DNA from: Owenia fusiformis
Taxonomy: Eukaryota; Annelida; Polychaeta; Sabellida; Oweniidae
Length of the DNA: 64,000 nt
Assembly (NCBI GenBank): GCA_903813345.2
Contig: CAIIXF020000008.1
Location: 12,615,278-12,679,277, forward strand
Reading direction: 5' to 3'
This document shows, piece after piece, positions 12,101 to 21,053 of the stretch; within the stretch, counting starts at the first letter, position 1; each line of letters starts with the position of its first letter. A program made the translations under genes and the position numbers. The notes under the pieces were generated by a model. The model searched no databases. It had not been told where the DNA came from and saw nothing but the letters and a program-made list of their open reading frames with translations.

Positions 12101-15100
12101 TTTTATATTCTAATTCATTTCCTTATGCTATGATGAAGTTTATTCAACGGGAGTCGCAATTATTTATATATACCGTACAATAAACACTTTAAAACGGAGC
12201 AATACATAAACCCTGTAAAACTACTCCACGAATAGGTAGTCTAAGAGTCTTATTAGTAGTCAATTATGGTGGTTTCCAAACTCACTACAGCATAACCCAA
12301 AATGAGGCTGTTAAGAACAACTATGAATGATGATAGAATGTCTTTGTGTTATAACCATGAGTATCAAAAAGCAGATCTACTAGCACTATGGTAAAAATTG
12401 TGTAACAATTTGTGGTCAATCATGTGTATTGAAAAATGTAGCCTTAAAGTCTGTTTCTTGTGATTCCAGGTAGGAGACAAGCTGCCAAACATCAGTGTAT
12501 TTGAGGGAACACCAAAAGATAAAGTAAGCCTCAGTGAGCTGTTTGCTGGCAAGAAAGGAGTCCTCTTTGCTGTCCCAGGGGCCTTCACACCGGGTTGCTC
12601 AAAGGTGAGGCAGCTTTTTATGGAATCATGGTACATGTAGTAGAAATGAGTCATGTGTCATATTTCTGTTTGTAGACTCATCTACCTGGCTATATAGAGA
12701 AGTAGTAGGCACTGCAGGGTAAAGGAGCAGGAGTGGTAGCATGTACAGCAGTCAATGATCCTTTCGTCATGTTTCATACTTCAGTTTGTAGACTCATCTA
12801 CCTGGCTATATAGAGAAGTATGAGGCACTACAGGGTAAAGGAGCAGGAGTTGTAGCATGTAATGCAGTCAATGATCCTTTTGTCATGTTTCATACTTCTG
12901 TTTGTAGACTCACCTACCTGGCTATATAGAGAAGTAGTAGGCACTGCAGGGGAAAGGAGCAGGAGTGGTAGCATTTATAGCAGTCAATGATCCTTTTGTC
13001 ATGTTTCATACTTCTGTTTGTAGACTCACCTACCTGGCTATATAGAGAAGTAGTAGGCACTGCAGGGGAAAGGAGCAGGAGTGGTAGCATTTATAGCAGT
13101 CAATGATCCTTTCGTCATGTTTCATAGTTCTGTTTGTAGACTCATCTACCTGGCTATATAGAGAAGTATGAGGCACTGCAGGGTAAAGGAGCAGGAGTGG
13201 TGGCATGTATATCAGTCAATGATCCTTTCGTAATGTTTCATATTTCTGTTTGTAGACTCATCTACCTGGCTATATAGAGAAGTATGAGGCACTGCAGGAT
13301 AAAGGAGCAGGAGTGGTAGCATGTATAGCAGTCAATGATCCTTTTGTCATGTTTCATATTTCTGTTTGTAGACTCATCTACCTGGCTATTCAGAGAAGTA
13401 TGAGGCACTGCAGGGTAAAGGAGCAGGAGTGGTAGCATGTATAGCAGTCAATGATCCTTTTGTCATGTTTCATATTTCTGTTTGTAGACTCATCTACCTG
13501 GCTATATAGAGAAGTATGAGGCACTGCAGGGTAAAGGAGCAGGAGTGGTAGCATGTATATCAGTCAATGATCCTTTCGTAATGGATGCTTGGGGTAAAGC
13601 ACAAGGTGCAGATGGCAAAGTAAGTAAATCTTACTATGTTGTACCATATAGTATAACATACCTAGCCCCTTCATGAAAGAGCCCTGATAAATAAACATAC
13701 AAGTACACACCAAAGCTTTTTGAGCAAATTGTGGAAGCTTCAAAATATTTTCACTAGGAATCTAAGATTACTGCATCATAGGGAAATTGCTCTAATGTTA
13801 AGCTATCTTTGGACATACAGTGATATAAAGGCCTCTGTAGTGTAGTGTTGTCTTCATTTCTCAAAATAGCATATTACTCCTGTCATAGTATGCATCGTGA
13901 ATGATCATCTAGGACAAATTTTATTTTAAATTGTATGGGGCTTTGCCTGCATATGAAAGTGACATTAAAATTACTATGTATGGCAAATGTATGTATTTTG
14001 CAAAGATGTACATTTAATTCTATACTAAATTGCTTTGCAGATTCGCATGCTGGCTGATGCAACTGGTGAGTTTACCAAGGCCATAGGAATGGACATTGAC
14101 TTGCCCCCTCTAGGTGGAGTACGCTCTAAGAGGTAAATTATGAATAGGGTCTAGTAAACAAAACTTATATATAATTATCCTGTTCCCGGACTATAGTCCT
14201 GTACGGAGCCAATACATTTGCCTGTACGATTACAACTTGGGAGAATTATCTACGCCCCTTCCACTTAAGAAACCTACCTCAATGCATTCTACAACTCAAA
14301 ATGTAACTTCTAATATATTGGAACCGCCGATTGTCTGGGTTAGTTGGCAGAACGAGGTCTTTTTGTTTCTTATGGCTCTTTTGGTCGAAGTTCGATTAAG
14401 ATGGCGGTTATAACGGAATTTCCCGAACTCTTCCGTAATAGCACGAACTTGGTTTTTCGTTACGTCACTTCCGTGTAAAATGGATTTGTTTCGGGTAAGA
14501 GGGAATTTCGAAAATTTCGGACAATATTTTCAATATTTACTGCCATGTCGACATCCTATGCTCTTAACTGTATACCGAATGGTTAAACAATGTTTCTTAC
14601 CGGAAACAAATCCATTTTACATGGAAGTGAAGTAACGAAAAACCAAGTTCGTGCTATTACGGAAGAGTTCGGGAAATTCCGTTATAACCGCCATCTTAAT
14701 CGAACTTCGACCAAAAGAGCCCTAAGAAACAAAAAGACCTCGTTCTGCCAACTAACCCAGACAATCGGCGGTTCCAATATATTAGAAGTTACATTTTGAG
14801 TTGTAGAATGCATTGAGGTAGGTTTCTTAAGTGGAAGGGGCGTAGATAATTCTCCCAAGTTGTAATCGTACAGGCAAATGTATGGGCTCCGTACAGGACT
14901 ATAGTCCTGGAACGGGATAAATATATAAGGTTTCTCCAACTTTTTATTATCAATTGATCGATTTTTTTCTGGATTTTTGAAATATAACAGGAGAAAGTAC
15001 TGTGACTTATTCCAAGGTTATGATAGAATGCAATACAATTAAAGATGATGAGAGAAGCTCAAAAATACATGACTTATATGTAGTCTGGTATACGTTATCA

Positions 15101-15436
15101 CTGAACTATAAGCCCAGGGCTATGAAATAAACATTATGTTATTTTTCAGATACTCTATGGTGATATATCGTCTGTGATTCAATATAATCATTCAACTTTA
15201 ATCCCAGGGCTATAATATCGAAATTTTATGTTATTTTCAGATACTTTATTGTGATATGTAGTCTGTGGTTCAATATAATCATTCAACTATTATCCAAGGG
15301 TTATAATATAGACATTATGTTATTTTCCAGATACTCTATGGTGATAGAAGATGGTGAAGTGAAAGCTGTGAATCAAGAGCCAGATAATACAGGACTTACC
15401 TGCAGTCTAGCAGATAATATCATGGGCCAGCTATAA
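6144..15436 (+). CDS. PRDX5: Peroxiredoxin-5 (atypical 2-Cys), five exons
   Basis: Exons 6144-6221, 12470-12604, 13488-13619, 14041-14132 and 15331-15436 join with GT-AG junctions to 543 bases, 180 residues plus stop. Known: PRDX5 is a thiol peroxidase that reduces H2O2, alkyl hydroperoxides and peroxynitrite using a peroxidatic and a resolving Cys in one chain, recycled by thioredoxin. Seen: the signature PGAFTPGCSK with peroxidatic Cys69, the segment VVACISVNDPFVM with Cys94, and NTGLTCSL with resolving Cys170. Residues 1-22 (MFARSQRTLLFARN...) are basic, hydroxylated and lack acidic residues, as in a mitochondrial presequence; an in-frame second ATG gives MSLKVGDK, which aligns with the short mammalian form. 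The C terminus is GQL, where mammals have the peroxisomal signal SQL, so peroxisomal targeting is uncertain. The start has ACCATG context. Intron 1 is 6.2 kb and filled with repeats. Exons 3 and 5 are preceded by arrays of duplicated acceptors. Confidence 0.93.
6515..8757. repeat. Segment bounded by 21-base inverted repeats in PRDX5 intron 1
   Basis: GTCAGCACTATCAATGGTAT near 6530 occurs inverted near 8720, with weaker flanking similarity (CATG nearby on both sides). It may delimit a 2.2 kb element. Its interior has only short unremarkable frames and a tract of repeated CCGTAAAA-type words at 7190-7450. Confidence 0.45.
9603..10254. mobile_element. Foldback element with internal 39-base tandem repeats
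   Basis: The left arm (CAGAGACCCTATCTGTTGCA from 9602, through GTTATTCAGTG to about 9770) is inverted at 10085-10254. The interior repeats a unit of 38-40 bases containing CAATGTAATATAGT and TGCAAGGC about seven times. Long frames across it are repeat artefacts. Confidence 0.8.
11792..11971. repeat. Two-copy 89-base tandem duplication
   Basis: Units from 11792 and 11881 share TCAAA(C/T)GTATTC, GAGTGAAC, GGGGCC(C/T)AAACAT and ATTACAGGAGTGA. They lie in PRDX5 intron 1. Confidence 0.75.
12676..13619 (+). repeat. PRDX5: Eight-copy tandem array of PRDX5 exon 3 start with its 3' splice site
   Basis: Exon-like copies begin after TTTGTAG at 12676, 12792, 12908, 13024, 13140, 13256, 13372 and 13488, an exact 116-base period. 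Each unit is 96 coding bases (THLPGYIEKYEAL... to ...NDPFVM) plus 20 bases of polypyrimidine/AG intron end. Only the eighth copy continues into DAWGKAQGADGK and a GTAAGT donor. Copies 1, 3 and 4 carry TAGTAG in frame. Using any other upstream acceptor and reading through meets a stop in the following copy, because 116 is not a multiple of three. The upstream seven copies are therefore not functional exons as they stand. Confidence 0.9.
14163..14930. mobile_element. 768-base foldback (hairpin) element in PRDX5 intron 4
   Basis: Two arms of roughly 340 bases are almost exact inverse copies around a loop of about 90 bases. Outer ends pair CTTATATATAATTATCC with the inverse of ATAAATATATAAGG; the repeat also contains the self-palindrome GGACTATAGTCC. 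A short open frame (14590-14799) lies wholly in the right arm and is not a gene. Transcription through the intron would give a long double-stranded RNA. Confidence 0.88.
15060..15346 (+). repeat. PRDX5: Tandem duplication of PRDX5 exon 5 acceptor
   Basis: The junction TTTTCAG|ATACT(C/T)TAT(G/T)GTGATA occurs with exon-like starts at 15150, 15241 and 15331 (spacing 91 and 90). The intervening intron text (CAATATAATCATTCAACT, a GGGCTATAATAT-like stretch, then ATGTTATTTT) repeats with substitutions, and a partial, more diverged unit precedes the first. Only the 15331 copy continues into the conserved frame VIEDGEVKAVNQEPD; the others meet TAG or lose frame within about 15 bases. Confidence 0.82.
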
Positions 15437-16020
15437 GATTAAGACGAACACTCTTGCATCTTGAACCCAGCTTCTAGAATATTGCCAAATTATAGCACAT
15501 AAGCTACCAAGTAGTATATATTTTAATGGACTTGTGCCATGTGACGTTCGAATCAATTAATTATGCCTATACAGTGTATGTCATGTACCATTGTACCAAG
15601 GGAAGTGTCAAGTACAGTGAAAGCTGTAAAGTGGAACATCTTTGTTAGTGGAACACTTTTCAGAGTCCAAAGACAGACTTGATGTTAAATGAACGTCCCA
15701 AGTGGAACACTTTTTAGAGGTACCAAAGTCGTTCGACTTAGACAGGTTTTACTGTATTGTATTTCGAAACCCCATGGTAGACTCGAGAGGAATTGTCATA
15801 ATACATGTACATGTAATGTACCTAAATATGTATGCATAAAGATCATGTCAACAAACGCACAATTTGGAAGTCAACATTTTGTTTACTTATAGGAACTTCT
15901 GCTTTATATTGACTATTGTGAAGAATTAAGAATTCTCATTAGAAATATATAGAGTTTTAGATTTACATTTACACATTTCCTAGATGTACATTTGTGTGTG
16001 CAAAATAAATCATAAATTAA
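15437..16020 (+). other. PRDX5: PRDX5 3' UTR with poly(A) signal
   Basis: Non-coding sequence follows the TAA at 15434-15436. AATAAA at 16004-16009 is a plausible polyadenylation signal. A 140-base pogo-like MITE (15615-15754) is embedded in it. The real cleavage site is not known. Confidence 0.5.
15615..15754. mobile_element. Pogo/Tigger-like MITE (140 bases)
   Basis: TIRs CAGTGAAAGCTGT and ACAGGTTTTACTG with TA at both sides (15613-15614, 15755-15756). It is related to the elements at 25963, 50522, 50910 and 56817. Confidence 0.7.
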
Positions 16021-16419
16021 TGTGCATAATATATCTCACTTCTGTTTGAACTTGGAATATATTTTAGACTTGTACAGTGGTAACAAATATTTAGACCAGC
16101 CTCTGCTGTAAATCTTAGTGACAAAATATTTTTGTTTCAGTTATAGTTGAGAAATGTGTTATCTTTTTGATACTGTATCAGTCCTAGCGTGAAAAATACT
16201 TTTGAATTTCAAGTCATTGTTTTTTGGCTGTTTTTTTTATCATACCTAAAAAGGTACAATATTGCCGTCAGCTTTACAGGCGGCGGATGGTGTCTCACTT
16301 TCTTGTCATCGCGATTCCTGGAAAACCACTTGATGGATTAAATCATGGAAGGGGACCTCCTTTTCATATAAACAGTGTAGTTATATCTTTATAACTTGTA
16401 TTCAAGAAGGTCCTTATTA

Positions 16420-18640
16420 TCCCAACGAACGAAGTTCGGTAGGGATATAGTGAAGCCCTCCGTCCTTCAGTCCGTCAGTCTGTCAGTCCGTCAGTCAGTC
16501 AGTCCGTCCGTCCGGAAGATAACTCAAATACTAGTTGATGGATTTTCTTCATATTTAGTGGAAATTTTTTTTCAAGATGGCCTCCACTTTAAAAATGACG
16601 GGACTTTTTCGCAAAAATCATAAATTTTTCATTCTAAACCAAAGTAATTAATATTATTGTTTGAAATTTTGGTAGTATATTTGCAACATCTATCTATTTC
16701 ACATATATTCTGTGTTTTTCATCCTGACCCCCAGGGGTTGGTATGGGGAGTCAGGAAAACAGAAATTTTCGCTAATTTTTAGATCTTTCTGAAGTATAGC
16801 TTTATTATACTCAAATGAAAGGCAATTTAGAGTAGATTGCAAAAATTGTATCTTTTTTCTGATTCGAGCCTCGTAAAATTCAAAATGGCCGTCTAATGTA
16901 TGATTTCGCAATAATTTTTCGATCCCTTCAAAGTATGGCTATATTATACTCAAATTGAAGGAATTTTGGAGTAGATCACAATTATGGTATTATTATGTCC
17001 CCACCACATAGTGTGGGGCCATATTGTCGGCCTAGGCGCGTCCGTCTGTCCGTCTGTCTGTCCGTCTGTCTGTCCGTACGTCCGGCAGTTTTCTCCAAAA
17101 CCGCTACAGATATCACCTTCAAATTTTCAGGGATAACTTATGAGTGCATACAGATGTGGATGAAAAAAAATTAACTCGATACCTACTTCCTGTCGACCAT
17201 TTTGAAGTCAAATGCTAAAATCCTTGTCTGCAAACTTTAAGAAAAACTGCTTCACAGTTGCTTTTAAAACTTTAACATCTTGTTCAACTCACTTCATTCT
17301 AGATCTGATTAGGTTTTGGACCTGCTAGCTCAGTCATGTCAGCCATTTTGAATGTCTTAAGAAAAGTTAGCGCGCGATAATACTTTGTATCATATTGAAT
17401 GGTGTTTTTGAGTTTTCATACTTTAACTATTTAGTAGCTTTATAAATAATTTCAGATGTACTTTGCTGTAAAAGCCTACTTTATTGTTAACAGTAGTTAT
17501 ATGTGATAATTTTGTAAAAAGAAATCAGCAAAAACTCATAAGGACTTTTTTATTGTCGGCCATTTTGGATTTTTCGGTCCTAAAATCTTGTCTATGAAGT
17601 CTTGTCTGCGCGTTTTCAGGTGAACCGTTTGGTGGATCAATTTCAAATTTTCAGGGATGATTCTTAGTATAAAAATCTAGATCTCATTAGTTTTTTGGCA
17701 TTCTGGGTAAATGTCAAGGCAGCCATTTTGGATTTTCCGTCCTAAAATCTTGTCTGTAAAGTCTTGTCTACTCGTTTTCAGGTGAACCGTTTCGTAGATC
17801 AATTTCAAATTTTCAGGAATGATTCTTAGTATGAAAATCTAGAACTGATTAGTTTTTTTGCATTCTGGGTAAATGTCAAGGCAGCCATTTTGGATTTTCC
17901 GTCTTAAAATCTTGCCTGTAAAGTCTTGTCTACACGTTTTTAGGAGAACGGTTTGATAGATCAATTTCAAATTTTCAGGGATGACTCTTTGTATGAAAAT
18001 CTACATCTGATTACTTTTTTTGCATTCTGCGTAAATGTTAAGGCAGCCATTTTGGATTTTCTGTCCTAAAATCTTGTCTGTAAAGTCTTGTCTACCCGTT
18101 TTCAGGTGAACCGTTTGGTAGATCAATTTCATATTTTCAGGGATGATTCTTAGTATGAAAATCTACAAACAGATTAGTTTTTTGACATTCTGGGTAAATG
18201 TCAAGGCAGCCATTTTGGATTTTCCATCCTGAAATCTTGTCTGTAAAGTCTTGTTTACATGTTTTCTGGTTAACTGTGTGACGGATCAATTTCAAATTTT
18301 CAGGGGTGGTTCTTAGTATGAAAATCTAGAACTGACTAAATTTTTGGCATTCTGGGTAAATTTTAAGGTGGCCACTTTGGATTTTCCGTCCTCAAATTGT
18401 GTTGGTAAAGTCTTGTCTACTCATTTTCAGGATAACCATTTCACGGGATCACCACTTGGTGGGGACATTTTGTACACATTTGTGTTCTTGTTTTTCAGAT
18501 TTGTACCTCAGAAAATTCAAAATGGCTGCTTTGCAGGAATTCGCGATTCTAAAATCTAAATTTTTCAATTTTAACCAAAGTAATGAGTATAATTGATTGG
18601 AATTCGGTAATTGATATTTTGTTCGTTGGGACTTGCTACT
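16420..18640. repeat. Compound repeat region with (GTCC/GTCT)n and 162-base satellite
   Basis: It begins with CCCAACGAACGAAGTTCGGT and a GTCCGTC/GTCAGTC tract, has a second such tract at 17035-17085, and ends with TTCGTTGGG at 18620. Within it six tandem units of 162-163 bases start at 17561, 17723, 17886, 18048, 18211 and 18373 (core CATTTTGGATTTT(C)CGTCC, then CTTGTCTGTAAAGTCTTGTC). Frames rich in SVxxSV are products of the tract. Confidence 0.8.
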
Positions 18641-18849
18641 CCGCGGAGTTGCCGTTATCTAGTTCAAATTAATGTAGTTATGCTTTTCTTTATTATCAGA
18701 TTGAATGAATACACATATGACCTAGGCTATGGTAATAAAAGTTGTTGTATATGCCTTACAGAAAGTCATAGATGCAATCTAATAACTACATGTCTGCTCT
18801 TTTGAACAATCTTCACAAGACAATTTAAGAAGAATCTACCAAAATTGAG

Positions 18850-19365
18850 AAAGGGGTCACCCTTTATTTAGATTCTAAAAGTTCCAAAATTAGAAGGTTG
18901 CATTTGGGGGGACCACCCTGTATTTAGATTCTAAAATCTCCAAAATTAGAATGTGTTATTTTTAGGTTGCTGTATTAAATTCTAAAAGTTCCAAAATTAG
19001 AAGGTGGCATTTTGGGGGACCACCCTGTATTTAGATTCTAAAAGTTCCAAAATTAGAATGTGGCATTTTTGGGTCCCTGTATTTAGATTCTAAAAGTTCC
19101 AAAATTAGAAGGTGGCATTTTGGGGGACCACCCTGTATTTAGATTCTAAAAGTTCCAAAATTAGAATGTGGCATTTTTAGGTTCCTGTATTAAATTCTAA
19201 AAGTTCAAAAATTAGAAGGTGGCATTTTTTGGGCCACCATGTATTTAGATTCTATAAAAGTTTCAAAATTAGAATGCGGCATTTTTGGGTCCCTGTTTTA
19301 AATTTTAAAACGTAAAAATTAGATTGTGGCCTTTTTGGGTCACCCTGTATTTAGATTCGACAATG
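18850..19365. repeat. Satellite with alternating 51/56-base monomers
   Basis: TTAGATTCTAAAAGTTCCAA recurs at 18871, 18927, 18978, 19034, 19085 and 19142 and onward, with spacings alternating about 56 and 51, so the higher-order unit is about 107 bases. Later copies are more diverged. Confidence 0.8.
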
Positions 19366-19546
19366 CAATATATTAGCCCTTGAGTCTATTGTTTTTATTG
19401 GAGATGTTGTTGAACAGGAGATAACTAACCCAACAAAATGATATGCTGATATGGTGACTTGAATGCATCACATGATCTTTTAAAAAAGGAAACAATAGTA
19501 TGATATTGATAGGTAAGATGACAGTTCATGACCACTTAGTCTTACT

Positions 19547-19630
19547 ATCCCAATGAATGAAGTTTGGTAGATACATAGTGAAGCCTTCCTTCTGTCTGTC
19601 TGTCAGTCAGTCCATCAATCTGAATTTTCC
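19547..19630. repeat. Diverged copy of the 16.4 kb repeat head
   Basis: CCCAATGAATGAAGTTTGGTAG, TAGTGAAGCC and a GTCTGTC tract match the start of the 16420 region. Confidence 0.65.
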
Positions 19631-19944
19631 TAATGTTCAGGGGAAAGGTGCATAATAGTGAATAGTTGAACAAAAAATTATTTTTCTCAAAATGCTACTG
19701 CTGAAGAAATGGAGGGAATTTTTCGAGTTTCAGTCCATAACTTAACAGAATTTGAAAGCATTTCTTAAAATATAACAATATAACACATATTTTTAGTTTC
19801 TGGCTGGTCCCCTGATACTGATTTTTACCTCAGACAATCTAAAATGCCTGCTTAAAAACAAGAATTCAGATTAATTATGATAAATCCTTCAAAATATTGC
19901 TTTATTTTCTCAAATGAAAGGAATGTTTAGAATACAGTAGTAGT

Positions 19945-20172
19945 CAGGCCCGTAGCCAGGGGGGGGGGTTTCGCAGGCTTCGGGCAAACCCCCCCCCCCC
20001 CCCCCCCCCCCCCCGGCCAAAATTCTTTCAAAATCCCATGCAGTTTTTCATCATTTTGAGCACTTCTCAAGTGATTTTAGCCATATTTGGGCCAAAATTG
20101 TCAAATGTGAACCTCCCTGGAAATTTTTTAAAACAGACCCCTCCCCCTTGGCAAATCCTGGCTATGGGCCTG
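19945..20172. mobile_element. MITE with CAGGCCCGTAGCCAGG ends and a 30+ base C run
   Basis: Ends CAGGCCCGTAGCCAGG and CCTGGCTATGGGCCTG are inverted; GTAGT flanks both (19940-19944, 20173-20177). Inside, a G run of about ten is followed 20 bases later by more than 30 C, able to pair or to form G-quadruplex/i-motif structures. Confidence 0.8.
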
Positions 20173-20177
20173 GTAGT

Positions 20178-21053
20178 CTATCTGTGATCTTTCTGAATTC
20201 TGCCTCAGAAAATTTAAAATAGCTAACTAAATACACATTAATCTTCTCAAAGTATGGCTTCATTATATATTCAAAAAAATGTACATGTATTTAATATATA
20301 TACTGTACATTGCAAATATTATATATCATTTAATTGTACCTTTAGGTCATATATTGTGAACATCTTTTGGTGGTTTGTTATGTCAAAAAAGGCAATTTGA
20401 TTTAGAGAATTATATTTTTGTTTGTTCAGATTTGCTTTTGTGTGGCATCGCTGTTTTCTAGTTTGAACAAGATAAGGTACAGTATGAGTACCACTGATAA
20501 ATTGAAATACATGCACTCTTAAATAAAATTTCTGTCCCATTTTTCAAATATTTCTTTACAGGCTTTACAGTTCTGTCTTTCTTGCATTTCATTCTACAAA
20601 GACAAAAACATTTACCAGTACATTCATTCCATGTAAATTGGTAGTATTTCCCCTCTAGCTGTTCTATAAAAACTAAATTGTTCTTGAACTGTTTTTGAAA
20701 TTTAGTACAGAGGAAGCCACAAGACCCATAATGAGGACATGAAAAAACATGTACATAATACAAATAACAAGAGATATTTTTGCCTGATATTCAGATGTCA
20801 TTTGAAAAGGAGGAAGTAGGTTGAATGCTTGTCGGTTATGCTGACTGTATTAATTCTACAGGGTGTACTTAAATGAAACTATTAATACATGTAGTAATAA
20901 ACCATTGGATTAAATGTGATTACTATTAACTTCATATATTAACATCGGTGTTGTATGTAAGGCATTCTATATCAGCTGACCTTTGAAGTAAGTGTGAAAG
21001 TTTTGTAAACAAACTTGTAAACATTATATAGGGGTCTGTGGTATATTGGAATT
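20178..21053. other. Region upstream of the GH5 gene
   Basis: AT-rich. A minus-strand frame at 20458-20763 is Cys/Lys-rich (KCFCLCRMKCKKDR) but has no recognised domain or splice context. No TATA box stands out for the downstream gene; the basal promoter should lie in the last 100-200 bases. Confidence 0.35.

Larger units (their letters stand above)
6222..12469 (+). other. PRDX5: PRDX5 intron 1 (repeat-filled)
   Basis: 6.2 kb with no supported exon. Beyond the elements listed separately it holds a GACCGGGTAC-rich patch (9490-9580), a C run (10805-10815), an ATA/AT microsatellite (11470-11500) and palindromic words around CAACGGT at 8970-9000 and 9170-9240. Confidence 0.6.

Noticed and set aside
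12676-13487. Alternative (mutually exclusive) PRDX5 exons
   Set aside because: The seven upstream copies lack donors, and reading through leads to stop codons, so they cannot act as cassette exons.
12676-13619. CRISPR-like or phage-type direct repeat array
   Set aside because: The units are coding plus splice-site sequence without variable spacers, in a eukaryotic gene.
14590-14939. Frames on both strands in PRDX5 intron 4
   Set aside because: Lie wholly in one arm of the hairpin and have no family features.
16396-16623. SVxxSV-rich 75-codon frame
   Set aside because: Translation of a GTCC/GTCAGTC tract at a repeat head.
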